Below are positions 18,215 through 27,339 of a DNA stretch of 27,339 bases, in pieces. The stretch's first letter is position 1, and the number at the start of each line of letters is the position of its first letter. This DNA is from Chara braunii. Lineage: Eukaryota > Streptophyta > Charophyceae > Charales > Characeae. Under the pieces are notes generated by a model. That model saw only the letters and a list, made by a program, of their open reading frames with translations. It did not search any database and was not told the origin of the DNA. The position numbers and the translations under genes are program-made. Location of the stretch: the NCBI GenBank assembly GCA_003427395.1, contig BFEA01000886.1, positions 114,820 to 142,158 of the forward strand, read 5' to 3'.

Positions 18215-19033
18215 CTAGGGTTCAGGGTTTTAGCGAGCCAGCAGTCTCAATAACCTTCCACTTTCAGATCATAGCACATTGAAGGGGGGAAAAAAAAAAA
18301 AAAAAAAACACGACAGAATAGTCCTAAAAATCGGCTAATCATAACACAGATACGAAGTGCCTCTGCAACTTCCCTAACCCCGCCAAACCAGCCACTGACC
18401 ACTAATCCAACAACCAAACCAGTAAACATCCCTCTTCCCTCAACAAACCCACTCCTCCCCCCGACCCCCCCACAACCCCAAGCGACTGTCTTCACACCAC
18501 CACACTCTCCAATCATCCCCCCCCCTCTCTTCCCCCCTCCCCCCACACCTTCATTAAACTACCTAATACACTACACCTATCCAAAACCCCCCAACCCAGT
18601 CACCTGCCAGCCCTCAGCATCTACCCTACGAGGAAAGTCTCCACCAGAATCCAAACAGACCACTCCTTACCTTCAGGCGAAACTTGAATTTAGACCAGCC
18701 CCAGCAACCACAACAGGCGTAAACAATAGCCATGGTATAGAAACGACCGTCAGGAACAAACTACAGGCAAAGACACATTAAGTGAGGGCTTAGCACCAAA
18801 TACAGGATAAGAGTCGATGCCCAATAGAACAGGCTAACTTAGGCAGGGGTGAAGGGTGGTACATCCTTCCTTCGGGAAGTAATCAATGCTGTCCTTTGGG
18901 CCTCCACACCATGAGGGGGAGGAGCCTGAGTGAGTACTTATTGTAATCCCTGCCGGTGGAATAGGAACCGGACTGATGCTCCCCAGAATGGAAAAGGAGC
19001 CGGAACTCTGAGGTTCTGTTTAAAAAAAAAAAA
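18215..19033 (+). other. 3' part of the second LINE-family unit
   Basis: An A-run at about 18291-18308 is followed by a strongly C/A-rich, G-poor stretch (18310-18620) and then the LINE-like 3' end (18952-18989) and poly(A). No coding frame with a recognisable domain. A minus-strand open frame at 18247-18546 is a by-product of the low-complexity C-rich sequence. Confidence 0.6.
18952..18989 (+). repeat. Conserved LINE 3'-end block, copy in the second unit
   Basis: Matches 6801-6838 with one difference. Upstream, AATCAATG..GT also aligns with LINE 1. Confidence 0.8.
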
Positions 19034-19049
19034 AACATGAACACGACAA
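19034..19049. repeat. Target-site duplication of the second LINE-family unit, right copy
   Basis: Identical to 6939-6954. Confidence 0.8.
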
Positions 19050-19129
19050 TGTTAGCGCCTAGTACCTGCCTTTAGAAAAAGATGACAGTTCAGAAGTCAT
19101 TTGCAGCAAGGTAAGACTCTGAGGCAAGA
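19050..19129. repeat. Host repeat unit, copy 2, last fragment
   Basis: TGTTAGCGCCTAGTACCTGCC through GAGGCAAGA aligns with 2862-2937 of copy 1. Confidence 0.75.
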
Positions 19130-19306
19130 TATCTGGCAGTGCCTGATCCTCCATGCAAAGCTGTTAGCTTGTGGATGACGAAACCCTATAAAATTTGTTT
19201 CCATACAAACTGGGCAGCGACCTTAGTCGTCCGTCCATCGTATTTTTAGAGAAAGTTTCAAAGATAAGACTCACTGACATTCGTTGTTTGAATCGCAACG
19301 GTTACC

Positions 19307-19529
19307 TCGGTAGCATACAAGTAGCACGCGAGTTCTTGTAGACATACGGACCAGTGTTCAAATTGCACACCAGGTTGTTTCCAGACACATCCAAACAGTC
19401 TGAATCCGGCCGTTTGCAGTGAGCAGACAGACCATCTTCAGCATGGAGATGCAGACGGTCAGCTCCATTGCTGTAGATTGCAAATGTCTCCAGGTTTAAA
19501 TTTGGACGATTTCTCAATGTGTGTGCCAA
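19307..19529 (-). CDS. Candidate host exon with LRR-flank-like sequence
   Basis: A minus-strand frame reads NLNLETFAIYSNG, then CLDVSGNNLVCNLNTG and YKNSRATC, and runs into a possible donor (GAG followed by GTAACC). The LDVSGNNLVC string resembles the end of a leucine-rich-repeat block in plant receptor kinases. A possible acceptor (CACACAG) lies just upstream near 19540. It has the same strand as the kinase exon at 463-1782, so both might be remnants of one receptor-kinase locus, but that is inference. The repeat pattern is weak and the exon could be chance or decayed. Confidence 0.33.
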
Positions 19530-20400
19530 GGATCATCTGTGTGCAGGGGTCATGCTACTCTTCATTCTCTGTATTGGTGCAACGACTTGCTGTTTTCTGG
19601 TCGCCTGTAGCCTCTCTCTGTCGAGGCTGTACTATAGGTAGGACAGATTCGTAATTTTTGTTTGGCTGAGGGCTAACCGAGAGACCTGCCTGTGAGGGAA
19701 ATCGTGAGGGACATATCTGCAAATACGGGAAAATGCAGGCCCGGTATTAACCGACTTCCCTATAGCTACCCTAACTGCGAGTAGCCGGCCCGGGCTACCC
19801 CTAGGACAGACAGGTCTGATAGACGGTCCTATAGCCTATAGCCGGGTCCGGTAGAGGCCGAGATGCCGAAACAGATACGGTCCCGGTCGGTCAGTCAGTC
19901 CGGCCTAGGTCGAGTCTAGGCTAGTTGTAGTCTATAGATAGGATGGGCACATCGGCTCAGGGCGTGAACCGGAAGTGGTGACAACTCAGCGTGAAAGGAG
20001 ACAGACATAGCCAGACCTTCGGAGCGTCGGCCATAGCTAGGACCTGCGCTGTACTCTACCGGCACGCAGGGGCTGACAGAGGTCTGGGCTATCGAGGTCT
20101 GCTGGAGGCGAGAGAGATTGGTGCCCTGCTGGACCCTCCTCCGGAATGGGGTTCCAGGGTGGTGGCGCTGCAGCCATAGCTGCAGCGCCTTCCTCAGAGG
20201 TCATCTTGTCAGGGTTTGGTGGCGCTGCTGCAGACTTCCACCCGGGAAGTCTTTTGACACTTCGTCATCATCAGATACTGTGGCGCTGGTCTTCTTCTTC
20301 ATCCTCTGAGTGGCGCTTGGCCTCAGAGGCCTGTTTCAGGGTGGTGCTTCCCTCAGGAGGCTGTATTTGGGTGGCACTTGATGTTTCAGGGGCTCAGGGG
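19530..20400. other. Unassigned sequence before LTR C
   Basis: Host sequence ends somewhere near 19620. From about 19640 the base composition is GC-richer, with short inverted repeats such as GTAGCC/GGCTAC near 19788-19805. From 20155 there is a loose repeat of GTGGCGCT with TCCTCAGAGG motifs. The region ends in GGGGCTCAGGGG directly before the LTR, which is only partly polypurine. It may be the 3' internal part of a decayed LTR element C. I recognise no protein domain in any frame. Confidence 0.4.
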
Positions 20401-20785
20401 TGTTACGGGTGCTAATTAGGGTTGGGGAGTGAAGCGCTGCTCGTTTCTGAGCAGCGCATTGTAGTTCTGAAGATATCTTGACAATTCGAGACTCTGAGTT
20501 TAATAAACAGTGTGTAACTGGATTTGGACTACCATCGTTTCATTGTTTCCTGGATGTGATCTGCTCGGCTTTTCTCTATGACTGGTTGTGAGGATTGAGT
20601 GGAGTGAATTGCACTTTCAGTGTACCCTGTCATATCGCATGGTCAAGTCTTCCGCTGTGTTATCTCTCCCTGTGCGGTGTGATACTCCTATCCTCTCCCC
20701 TTCCTTCTGTGTATGTATGGGCATACCTGGAAGTCTATGTGAGTGAGTGTTGGTCTTCAGACAACAAACAACCAGAATCATAACA
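20401..20785 (+). repeat. LTR of a third element family (C)
   Basis: 385 bp starting TGTTACGG and ending TCATAACA, giving a 5-bp terminal inverted repeat TGTTA/TAACA. It contains a perfect 9-bp hairpin GCGCTGCTC/GAGCAGCGC (20434-20457) and AATAAA (20502-20507). A primer-binding site follows two bases later. No second copy is in the window, so the boundaries rest on ends plus primer site. Confidence 0.68.
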
Positions 20786-20787
20786 GC

Positions 20788-20799
20788 TGGTATCGGAGC
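20788..20799 (+). promoter_or_regulatory. Primer-binding site of element C
   Basis: TGGTATCGGAGC is the same one-mismatch initiator-Met-tRNA site as in element A. Confidence 0.72.
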
Positions 20800-20984
20800 A
20801 ATTGGATCCAGACTCTGAAGCAATTGATGAGTTGGAGCACCCATCATCATCTGGCGAGATACGGGAGTTGTCTCATGGCGATTCATCATCTTCAGGGTTG
20901 TTGTCAGGAAGGGTGGTGGCTGTGAGTGTGTGGCGAGAAGAATTGGACAGAGGGTGACTCACTCCTGACTAGGGTTGTGCAGGA

Positions 20985-21172
20985 GTGGGAACACTGGATC
21001 CTATCAAGAGGTGAAACTGATGAGATGGCATTGGGAACACCTCCGGATACGTGGGAACACTGGATCCTATCAGGAGGTGAAACAGGATCCAGGCATTAGG
21101 ACAGTGGGAACACCTCTTGATACGTGGGAACACTCGATCCTATCAGGAGGTGAAACTGATGAGATGGCATTG
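20985..21172. repeat. 66-73-bp tandem repeat, 2.7 units, after LTR C
   Basis: Units begin GTGGGAACACT at 20985, 21051 and 21124 and share GATCCTATCA.GAGGTGAAAC. The third unit breaks off at 21172 where LTR B sequence starts. Just upstream (about 20805-20956) a Ser-rich open frame without ATG reads from the primer site; its identity is unknown. Confidence 0.8.
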
Positions 21173-21724
21173 CGGGCACGCTGCACAGATGCAGGTGTGT
21201 TGCGCTATGCATGAGCAGCGTTGCGCTAAGGTAGGGCAGGCAAGCGCTAGGCGGTAGGGCGCTGCCTGCATGCAAGGCGCTTGGCGGCCAAAGCCGGGCT
21301 GCAGAGGGCGCAAAGGGGTGAAGGGCGAAGGTGGTACTTCGGAGGTGAAGGGCGCTGTGTGGGTAACAAAGGAGAGTGTGGGGAAGAGGACACGTACCTG
21401 GTGGAGATGGAGGTCGGCATTGGTGTTGACATCATCACTCGCTGGTAGTCAAGTTGTCTGGTTGCTTTTCATTGCTGTAGTTGTAGTATAGGCTGTAGTG
21501 TAGATAGGCCGCCTGGCGCCATTCACAAGAGAGAGCTACATTTGGGTTATGCTGTTGGTGTTGCCCTGTTGGGCATGGACATTGACTCACGATTCTTCTG
21601 TATCATTCTCAATTGGATGGTTACTCGGTTCCATGTGCTATTTGCTTTGGCTTTGACTACTTGGACTTCAGTGTGATTTTGCATTCTGGATTTTTGTGCT
21701 TCGTCCATACTCATGTTCCTTGCA
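21173..21724 (+). repeat. 5' LTR of element B, 5'-truncated
   Basis: Similarity to the A LTR begins at GCTGCACAGATGCAG (A: 7351-7364 region) and continues through GGCGCTGTGTGGG, GATGG.GTTGACA and TTGGTGTTGCC, ending TTCCTTGCA. The end is fixed by the primer-binding site. Confidence 0.75.
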
Positions 21725-21727
21725 ATT

Positions 21728-21739
21728 TGGTATCAGAGC
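21728..21739 (+). promoter_or_regulatory. Primer-binding site of element B
   Basis: TGGTATCAGAGC is exactly complementary to the 3' end of plant initiator Met tRNA. Confidence 0.9.
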
Positions 21740-23020
21740 TGGTTTGATCGCCACTTACCTTTGGCACGCTGGCGTTATACAGACTTGGTGCGTTGACGAT
21801 GCTTCTTCGCAGTGGGTACTTGTGACGTCAGGCCACTATAGGTGCACGCCCTGGGTAGAGAGGGGTGCACCGGAAGGCTAAGACGGCGGTGTATGCCGTG
21901 GATACATGCGGAATGTATAATTGGTGATGAGAGCATGCTGATGTTGCATTCGGCTGAGGTGGCACTACATTGCGTTGTTGGTGGTACCGAGGTCAAGACC
22001 GGTCATCAAATGCACATTCAGCTCAATTGGTGAGAAATCTGTGGTTGGGGGCAGCTATCTCCAAGTACGTTGTTCCCTTACCTTATCTACTCTCTCAATC
22101 TCTTCTTACCGTGAGGAAGTGAGTACAACTTGAGAGTCCTCTCTTTTGGTGAGGTGTCGTGAGCGCGCTACCTTGAGAGACGACAATCGTCCCAGAAGCA
22201 TCTGGAAGGAGAAAGGGCGGTGCCTCTGAAGGGCCCTGGTCGAAGCACTGGGTCACGGTCACCATGCCAACCCAATGGGAGTAGGTCACGCATAAGATGG
22301 CTGCTGTCCATTAAGGCACTTTGCTGCGCCAAATAGAAGTTGCTCCGGGTGTGCCAGCCCATGACAGACGCTTACCAGACCGTCTATAAATATTTCTGGT
22401 TGGGAGTTCATTGTGAATCTGGCTGTGATCGTCGTCTTGACTGCGACGTTAAATAATTCCTGAAGAGATGGGGGCGCTCTATAAATTCCTCCTGATCAGC
22501 CGGATCACATGGACAGGAAGGCTCGTCGCCGTACGAGGGTAAATAAGAGTGGTTGGGCTGGCTTGCTCAGTGACAACTTGGGCACAGGGTGGGCCGATAC
22601 ACACAAGAAAACACTGCTTTGCTCAAGATGTTGTTTGGTATGTTGGATGGAGGGGAGGGTAGGTTCCAATTGGAGCTCAACTGAATACACAACTATACCC
22701 ACTCATCATACATCTGCTACATTGTCTTTTTGTACCTTTGATTAGTTGGTTGACGGACTGCTAACCTCACAGACAGATTAGTGTAGGACTGTTGTATGCT
22801 ACCATNGCCAGTTCTAACTAATGTTGCTGTAAGTGAACCATTCAGGGTGCATCTAGACTATGTAGACAATCTGTGTGAATGTTGTAGACATGCCACTTGA
22901 TTCGGAATAGTAGGATACTCGCCGGACACAACTATTGTTAGAAAATTAGGTGCCGGTCAGATACATACTGTGGTAGGATTCCACTAGGGGATTCTAGTGC
23001 AGAAACTATCTGCCTAACTA
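21740..23020 (+). other. Untranslated leader of element B
   Basis: Collinear with A's leader except for the inverted block 22375-22814. The best-conserved part is around 22020-22300, including TGAGAAATCTGTGGTTGGGG and GGTCACGGTCACCATGCC. One N is at 22806. No convincing coding frame. Confidence 0.7.
22375..22814 (+). repeat. Leader segment inverted relative to element A
   Basis: Reverse-complement match of A's 8761-9199, nearly the same length (440 versus 439 bp). Confidence 0.85.
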
Positions 23021-23137
23021 ATGAGTGGATCAGATCCTGTTGATGATAGAGCTGACAATAGGAGATTCTAGTGCAGAAACTATCTGCCTAACTAATGAGT
23101 GGATCAGATCCTGTTGATGATAGAGCTGACAATAGGA
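22990..23137 (+). repeat. 74-bp tandem duplication spanning the gag start
   Basis: Copies 22990-23063 and 23064-23137 appear identical. Both carry the gag ATG (23021 and 23095). Because 74 is not a multiple of three, the first ATG now opens a 16-codon frame ending at TAG, upstream of the true start at 23095. Confidence 0.9.
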
Positions 23138-24961
23138 GACTTACACGTTCGGAAGCATTAAGGGTTCCGCACGTGTTCAGGACCTTGGACGAGGGAGAAG
23201 AAAGACGTCTTTGTGCCGAACGTAGAGCCCGTGCTCTAGCAGCAGGACTACAGGAAGCAAACAGAGTAGCAAGAGAGCGGGCAACAACAGCCAGAGCAGC
23301 AGCAATGGCTAACGGTACCTGCTCTGTTGCGTCAGCGTCTGCGTCCTCGTCAGGGACTAGTGGGAATCAGTTGGGAATGCCACTGAGTTCCACGAGTTCC
23401 TCGGGCACTTCCGGTTCAACAGGGTCTAGACAGTCTTCTAGTCAAATGGCGGGCTCGCAGTTCAGCCCGTTGACCCCACGTGAGAGGGACGCTTAGAGAG
23501 ATCCAGCAGGTCGAGAGGCTCCGCCAGCAGTTAGAGGAGGATCTAAAGAAAGCAACCGATAGAGAAAGAGAGATAAAAAGTAGAGCGGCCAGACTTGATA
23601 CGTTAGAGGCTGACAAAGCTGCATTAGAGGGATTGGACGAAACAGGTTTGTCTGGGCCCCTGAAAGTGTTGAAGAACAACATGTTGTCACTGCACGCGCA
23701 CGTAGACAGCAGGTTGGACTTCATGCATAGCACTTTGGACCAGATCCTGGATGCATTGACAAAGCAAGGATTCCGGTCACCAGCACAATCGTCGTTGCCG
23801 TTAACGGCGATGTCAGGCCCCTTTCCCGTACAAGTTGGCACCCAGCCAAGTGGTACGTCTGCAGCAGTCTCACAGACTGTTGCATCTTCTTCTTCGGGTC
23901 CAGCGGTGATTGCTACATCACCACAACAACCTGTTCAGCAATCTGGACAGCCACAAGGTCAATGGTATCCCAAGACCCCAATGAAACCGCCTCTTGCCTT
24001 CTCAGGCGAGAGAAAGGACGAGGAGTTCAACACAGGGTTGAGGATGGTCCCGATTTGGGTGAAGGCCAAAAGGACCTTGCCAGAGGATGAAGTGGTAACT
24101 GCGGCATCTTACCTAGAGGGTAAGGCAGCCAAATGGTTAGATGGTGTAGTTGTGAAGGTCGGGTACGGGCGATGCATGGCGGATTGGGCTAAGTCTTTGA
24201 CTTTAGACCAATTCATGGAAATGGTAGAAGCTCGATGGCATAATCCACAGGAGGCGCAAAGAGCCACTGATGCCATTAACAAACTGGACCAACGCAAGTT
24301 CAGGTCAGTTAGGGAGCTTACGACTACTGTTGAGAGCTTGATCCTCGTCCCAGGTATCAACTACAGCGACCAGTTCCTGTTAACAACGTTTGTTAGATGT
24401 CTCCCTGAGAACATCAGGAACTTACTAGCCAGTGAGGCAGGCACCGAGTACCACTCATTTGAGACATTGTCTAGGAAGGCTTTAGATTTGGAAGCCACGC
24501 TAGGCAATGCTCAACCCACCTCAGGGAATGACTCAAAGAAGAAGAAGAGTCCTCAGGAGTGGAAGAAGAAGGGGGCTAAGTTGATGATGGTTGAGTCCGA
24601 TGGGACTCAGACTGAGATTGACAAACTCTCTGACCTGATGGACTACTCAGAGTATGACGACGAGGAGGTAGTTGAGGGTGGCACCCTCGCCGCGGTAGTA
24701 AAGACTAAGGCAGGTGGCCGAGGGAAAGGCCAACCTAGGAGTCAAGGGAAGACCGCCTCCAATCAGACCAAACAGGCTGAGTGGTTTAAGGCAGGTCTTG
24801 ATCAAGACGTGTGGCGTGACCGCCGAATGCGTGGCGCTTGTATCAACTGCGGAGAATACGGACACACGCAGTGGAAATGTCAGAACGCTAAGGTTACGCA
24901 AAAGATTGCTCCACAGATGGGGGCATCTTATTCCCAGGCTTCTAGCTCGGGAAACGCGTAG
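23095..24961 (+). pseudogene. gag: gag of element B (one frameshift)
   Basis: The first part (23095-23496) reads the Ala/Ser-rich N-terminus. A one-base insertion between the PR codons (about 23479) and IQQVE (about 23498), judged by alignment with A, shifts the frame. The rest (to 24961) reads the coiled coil (EEDLKKATDREREIK), capsid-like motifs WLDGV, FMEMVEARWHNP and VRCLPENIRNLLASEA, and a CCHC knuckle CINCGEYGHTQWKC (24839-24880). Position 24035 has Gly where A has its TGA. The frame ends six bases after GGGAAAC. Confidence 0.88.
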
Positions 24962-24989
24962 GGCCAGTGGAAGTAGTAGCGGCTTCTAC
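24949..24989 (+). promoter_or_regulatory. -1 programmed frameshift signal, element B
   Basis: GGGAAAC (24949-24955) in phase G GGA AAC, gag TAG at 24959-24961, pol open in the -1 frame. Stem GTGGAAG/CTTCTAC (24967-24973 with 24983-24989, one G.U pair) follows after 11 nt. Position and pairing match element A although the stem bases differ. Confidence 0.77.
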
Positions 24990-27339
24990 TCAAGATGAAG
25001 TGGGCATGATACCCTCCTCACTTCATAACACGGTCGAAGCTAATGACTCCTTAGTCACCCCGCAGACGCATCTAGACCAAACTATGCTCTGTACGTTGGA
25101 TGTGTCTGAAGCCTTAGAAGACTTAGAAGGCGAGTGGTCAAACAAGGACCCTCGCGAGTCTTGGGTGGCACTAAAGAAGGGTCCTAGAGGGGAACATTTC
25201 GTGGTGGAAGTGGATGTAGGAGGCCGCAAATGTGGTGCTTTCATAGACATCGGATCCACACGAAATTATATAAGCCGCGACTGTTTGGAAAGGCTGCACC
25301 TACAGGACCGGGTACGGCACCTTAGTAAACCAGTAGCATCTACTTTGCCCAACAAGGAGCGCATGATAGTGACAGACTACATCAAGGACGTAGTCTGTAC
25401 CTTCTCCTATGGAGGAGGTGAGCTTAACCATAAGATCTCGTTCTTGGTTAGCGATGACTTGCCATTCGATATGCTGTTACGCATGTACTACCTCGAAGTT
25501 GCTAAGCCCCAGTTCGACTGGGATAAGAAGGTGCTCAAACACAAGTTGCCCGATGGCCGAACTGTCAGATTGACCAAGTTCAAGGCTAGTAGTATTATAG
25601 ATACCTATGGCTGCTTGTGCGCATCCGCGTTCTACAACTATTACAAGCAAAACGAAGAGGAGGGTGTGTACCTTGTTTATGTCTCTGAGAAGGGGGAGGC
25701 CGTTAAAACACCCCCAGAGATAGAACGCGTCGTTGCTAAGTTCCCTGATCTGTTCGAGGAGCCCTCAGGAGTTGTTGATAGGGAAGTCGTCCACGCTATA
25801 GAAATCATTCCAGGGAGTAAGACCCCAAAGGGAAGGATCTATAGGATGGCCCCTGCCGAGTTAGATGAACTTCGGAAGCAACTAAAGGAGCTGACAGAGA
25901 AGGGATGGATTCGGCCTAGTACTTCCCCTTACGGATCTCCCGTGCTATTCGTACCAAAGAAGGGGGGTACTTTGAGGATGTGCATTGATTATAGGGGCCT
26001 CAATGCCATCACTGTGAAAAACGCAGAGCCTCTACCTCGCATAGACGACCTATTGGATAGGGTGCAGGGATGCAAGTACTATACAAAGATAGACTTGAAA
26101 TCCGAATATCTCCAGATCGCGATAAGACCTGAGGACCAACACAAGACAGCTTTTCAGACTCGTTATGGTCTGTATGAGTTTGTAGTGATGCCTTTTGGTC
26201 TTTGTAATGCGGCGGGTAGAATCGGATCTTGCATGACCATTTAGATAAGTTTGTCGTGGTCTACTTAGACGACATTCTGATCTTTAGTAAGTCTGCCGAG
26301 GAGCACGCAAAGCACGTTGAGACAGTTTTCTCACTCCTACGACAACACAAGTATAAGGTCAACTTAGAGAAGTGTGAATTCGGTCGCACAAAGATACTAT
26401 ACTTGGGTCATGAAGTATCCGCGGAGGGGATTAGGCCGGAGGATGCGAAGGTGGCTAGTATTCGAGACTGGCCATGACCTCAGACTGTCACTGAGGTCAG
26501 GTCATTCTTAGGAATGTGCGGCTACTATAGGAACTTCGTAAAGAACTATTCTACAGTCGCCTCTCCTTTGACTGATCTAACTCGACTTGACACACCGTGG
26601 GACTGGAGTGATGAGTGCACGGGTGCTTTCAAGAGACTGAAGCATGCACTCATGAATCATGAAGTTCTCATGGTTCCCGATCCGCAGAAGCCATTCATAG
26701 TGACCACTGACGCAAGCCAATACGGCATTGGCGCAGTGCTGGCTCAGCAGGATGGGAAGAAGTTGAGACCGATTGACTACATGAGTAAGAAGATGCCATC
26801 GAAGAAGTTGGCTAAGTCCACCTACGAAAGGGAACTCTATGCTCTCTACAAGGCACTTGTCCATTGGAGACACTTCCTTTTGGGAAGGTTCTTCTATCTG
26901 AGGACTGATCATCAGACCCTCAAATGGATCAAGACTCAACCGACTCTTTCTTATGCACTCAAGCGATGGATTGAGGTCATAGACCAATATGACTTCAAGC
27001 TTGAGTACCTGAAGGGAGAGTACAACAAGGTTGTAGACGCGCTATCCCGTAGAGCAGACTACCTAGGTGCGCTAGTTTCTGAATTTGGTGTATCTAATGA
27101 AGTAACTCAATCATTGGTGGGAGCCTATCAGGAAGACCCTGTCACGATGGACATCATCCGCAAACTTCAGGCAAAAGACAAGGCCACAGAAAGTGAGTTT
27201 GTGATGGTGGATGGGCTAATCTATCTTGATAAGGCCGGAGTAAGAAGATTGGTAGTTCCATCTAGTGAACAGTTGCGTAGTTTATTTTTAGGAGAATGTC
27301 ATGACGCAACTGGGCACTTTGGCTACAAGAAGACGAGTG
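24956..27339 (+). pseudogene. pol: pol of element B: protease, RT, RNase H, integrase start
   Basis: Read in the -1 frame. The retropepsin-like domain has DIGST at 25246-25260, again not D-S/T-G. RT motifs: [38 protein letters not shown] (A has SGYHQI), [12 protein letters not shown] deletion of about 16 nt near 26215-26240 removes the TFQHAMN region and shifts the frame. The frame reopens with catalytic YLDD at 26262-26273. TGA at 26475-26477 breaks DWP.PQTVTEVRSFLG. After it an uninterrupted frame runs to the window edge: RT connection GYYRNFVKNYS, RNase H with TTDASQYGIGAVLAQ (Asp 26709), TYERELYAL and LRTDHQTLKW, then LGALVSEFG and the integrase zinc domain HDATGHFGYKKT. Confidence 0.9.

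Larger units (their letters stand above)
6955..19033 (+). mobile_element. Second LINE-family unit with poly(A) tail, split by gypsy element A
   Basis: The unit consists of 6955-7022 plus 18215-19033 (about 890 bp without the gypsy element). It is bounded by a 16-bp target-site duplication and ends in an A tract at 19022-19035 (the last two A are shared with the duplication). Its 3' end shares a 38-bp block with LINE 1, but its tail is poly(A), not TAA. There is no RT frame, so it is a strongly 5'-truncated or non-autonomous copy. A second internal A-run (about 18291-18308) raises the possibility of two adjacent retroposed units. Confidence 0.7.
21173..27339 (+). mobile_element. Ty3/gypsy chromovirus-like element B (5'-truncated LTR, runs off the window)
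   Basis: Same family as element A: diverged but alignable LTR end, leader, gag, frameshift site, protease, RT, then RNase H and the start of integrase. The left LTR lacks its first roughly 330 bp relative to A and is joined to element C repeats without a TG end or target-site duplication. The right part lies outside the window. Confidence 0.85.

Noticed and set aside
18215-18235. Telomere-like TAGGGTT/CAGGGTTTTAG
   Set aside because: No repeat of TTTAGGG beyond a single degenerate occurrence.
18247-18546. Gly-rich minus-strand frame
   Set aside because: By-product of a C-rich low-complexity tract.
20146-20415. Gly/Ala-rich frame before LTR C
   Set aside because: Produced by the repeated GTGGCGCT motif; alternative phases are also open.
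22509-22745. Small plus-strand frame in the inverted leader block of B
   Set aside because: The equivalent frame on A's minus strand is interrupted by stops, so there is no sign of coding constraint.

Overview
The window looks like repeat-dense nuclear DNA of a streptophyte (green plant lineage). The reasons are initiator-Met-tRNA primer-binding sites of plant type (TGGTATC[A/G]GAGC), a Ty3/gypsy chromovirus with a C-terminal chromodomain-like tail, L1-like LINEs with APE endonuclease plus a zf-RVT-like tail, and a split protein-kinase gene with a GTATGT splice donor. A charophyte alga such as Chara, or a bryophyte, is my best guess, but nothing here proves the species. There are no prokaryotic operons, rRNA genes or CRISPR arrays.

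Layout. (1) 1-1782: first coding exon (minus strand, 463-1782) and start of an intron of a host protein-kinase gene that runs off the left edge. (2) 1783-2954: host non-coding sequence with the first copy of a ~136-bp host repeat. (3) 2973-6901: an L1-like LINE with a (TAA)n tail and an 18-bp target-site duplication (TSD). (4) 6955-19033: a second poly(A)-tailed LINE-family insertion with a 16-bp TSD, split by (5) a whole Ty3/gypsy element A (7023-18214, 1.1-kb LTRs). Element A itself carries a 2.65-kb hairpin-rich foreign island (12705-15352) in place of the end of RT and RNase H. (6) 19050-about 19620: host sequence resumes, with the rest of the second ~136-bp host repeat and an LRR-flank-like exon candidate on the minus strand. 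(7) 19620-21172: unassigned sequence, then one LTR of a third family (C, TGTTA...TAACA) followed by a primer-binding site and a short tandem repeat. (8) 21173 to the right edge: a second chromovirus B of the same family as A, with a 5'-truncated left LTR, running to the start of integrase.

Elements A and B both encode gag (coiled coil, capsid-like region, CCHC knuckle) and then pol (protease, RT, RNase H, integrase; chromodomain-like tail seen in A). All reading frames are broken: A by nonsense codons, frameshifts, an integrase-core deletion and the island; B by a 1-nt frameshift in gag, a small deletion in RT and one nonsense codon. In both, pol lies in the -1 frame relative to gag, and the heptamer GGGAAAC sits in the correct zero-frame phase just before the gag stop, so the family very probably makes Gag-Pol by programmed -1 frameshifting.

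Best leads: the conserved -1 frameshift site; a ~440-bp leader segment in opposite orientation in A and B; two tandem giant hairpins (one with perfect 48-bp arms and a 4-nt loop) just upstream of A's polypurine tract; the hairpin-rich island inside A; and a nesting history that can be checked because deleting the insertions restores a host repeat collinear with an uninterrupted neighbouring copy.
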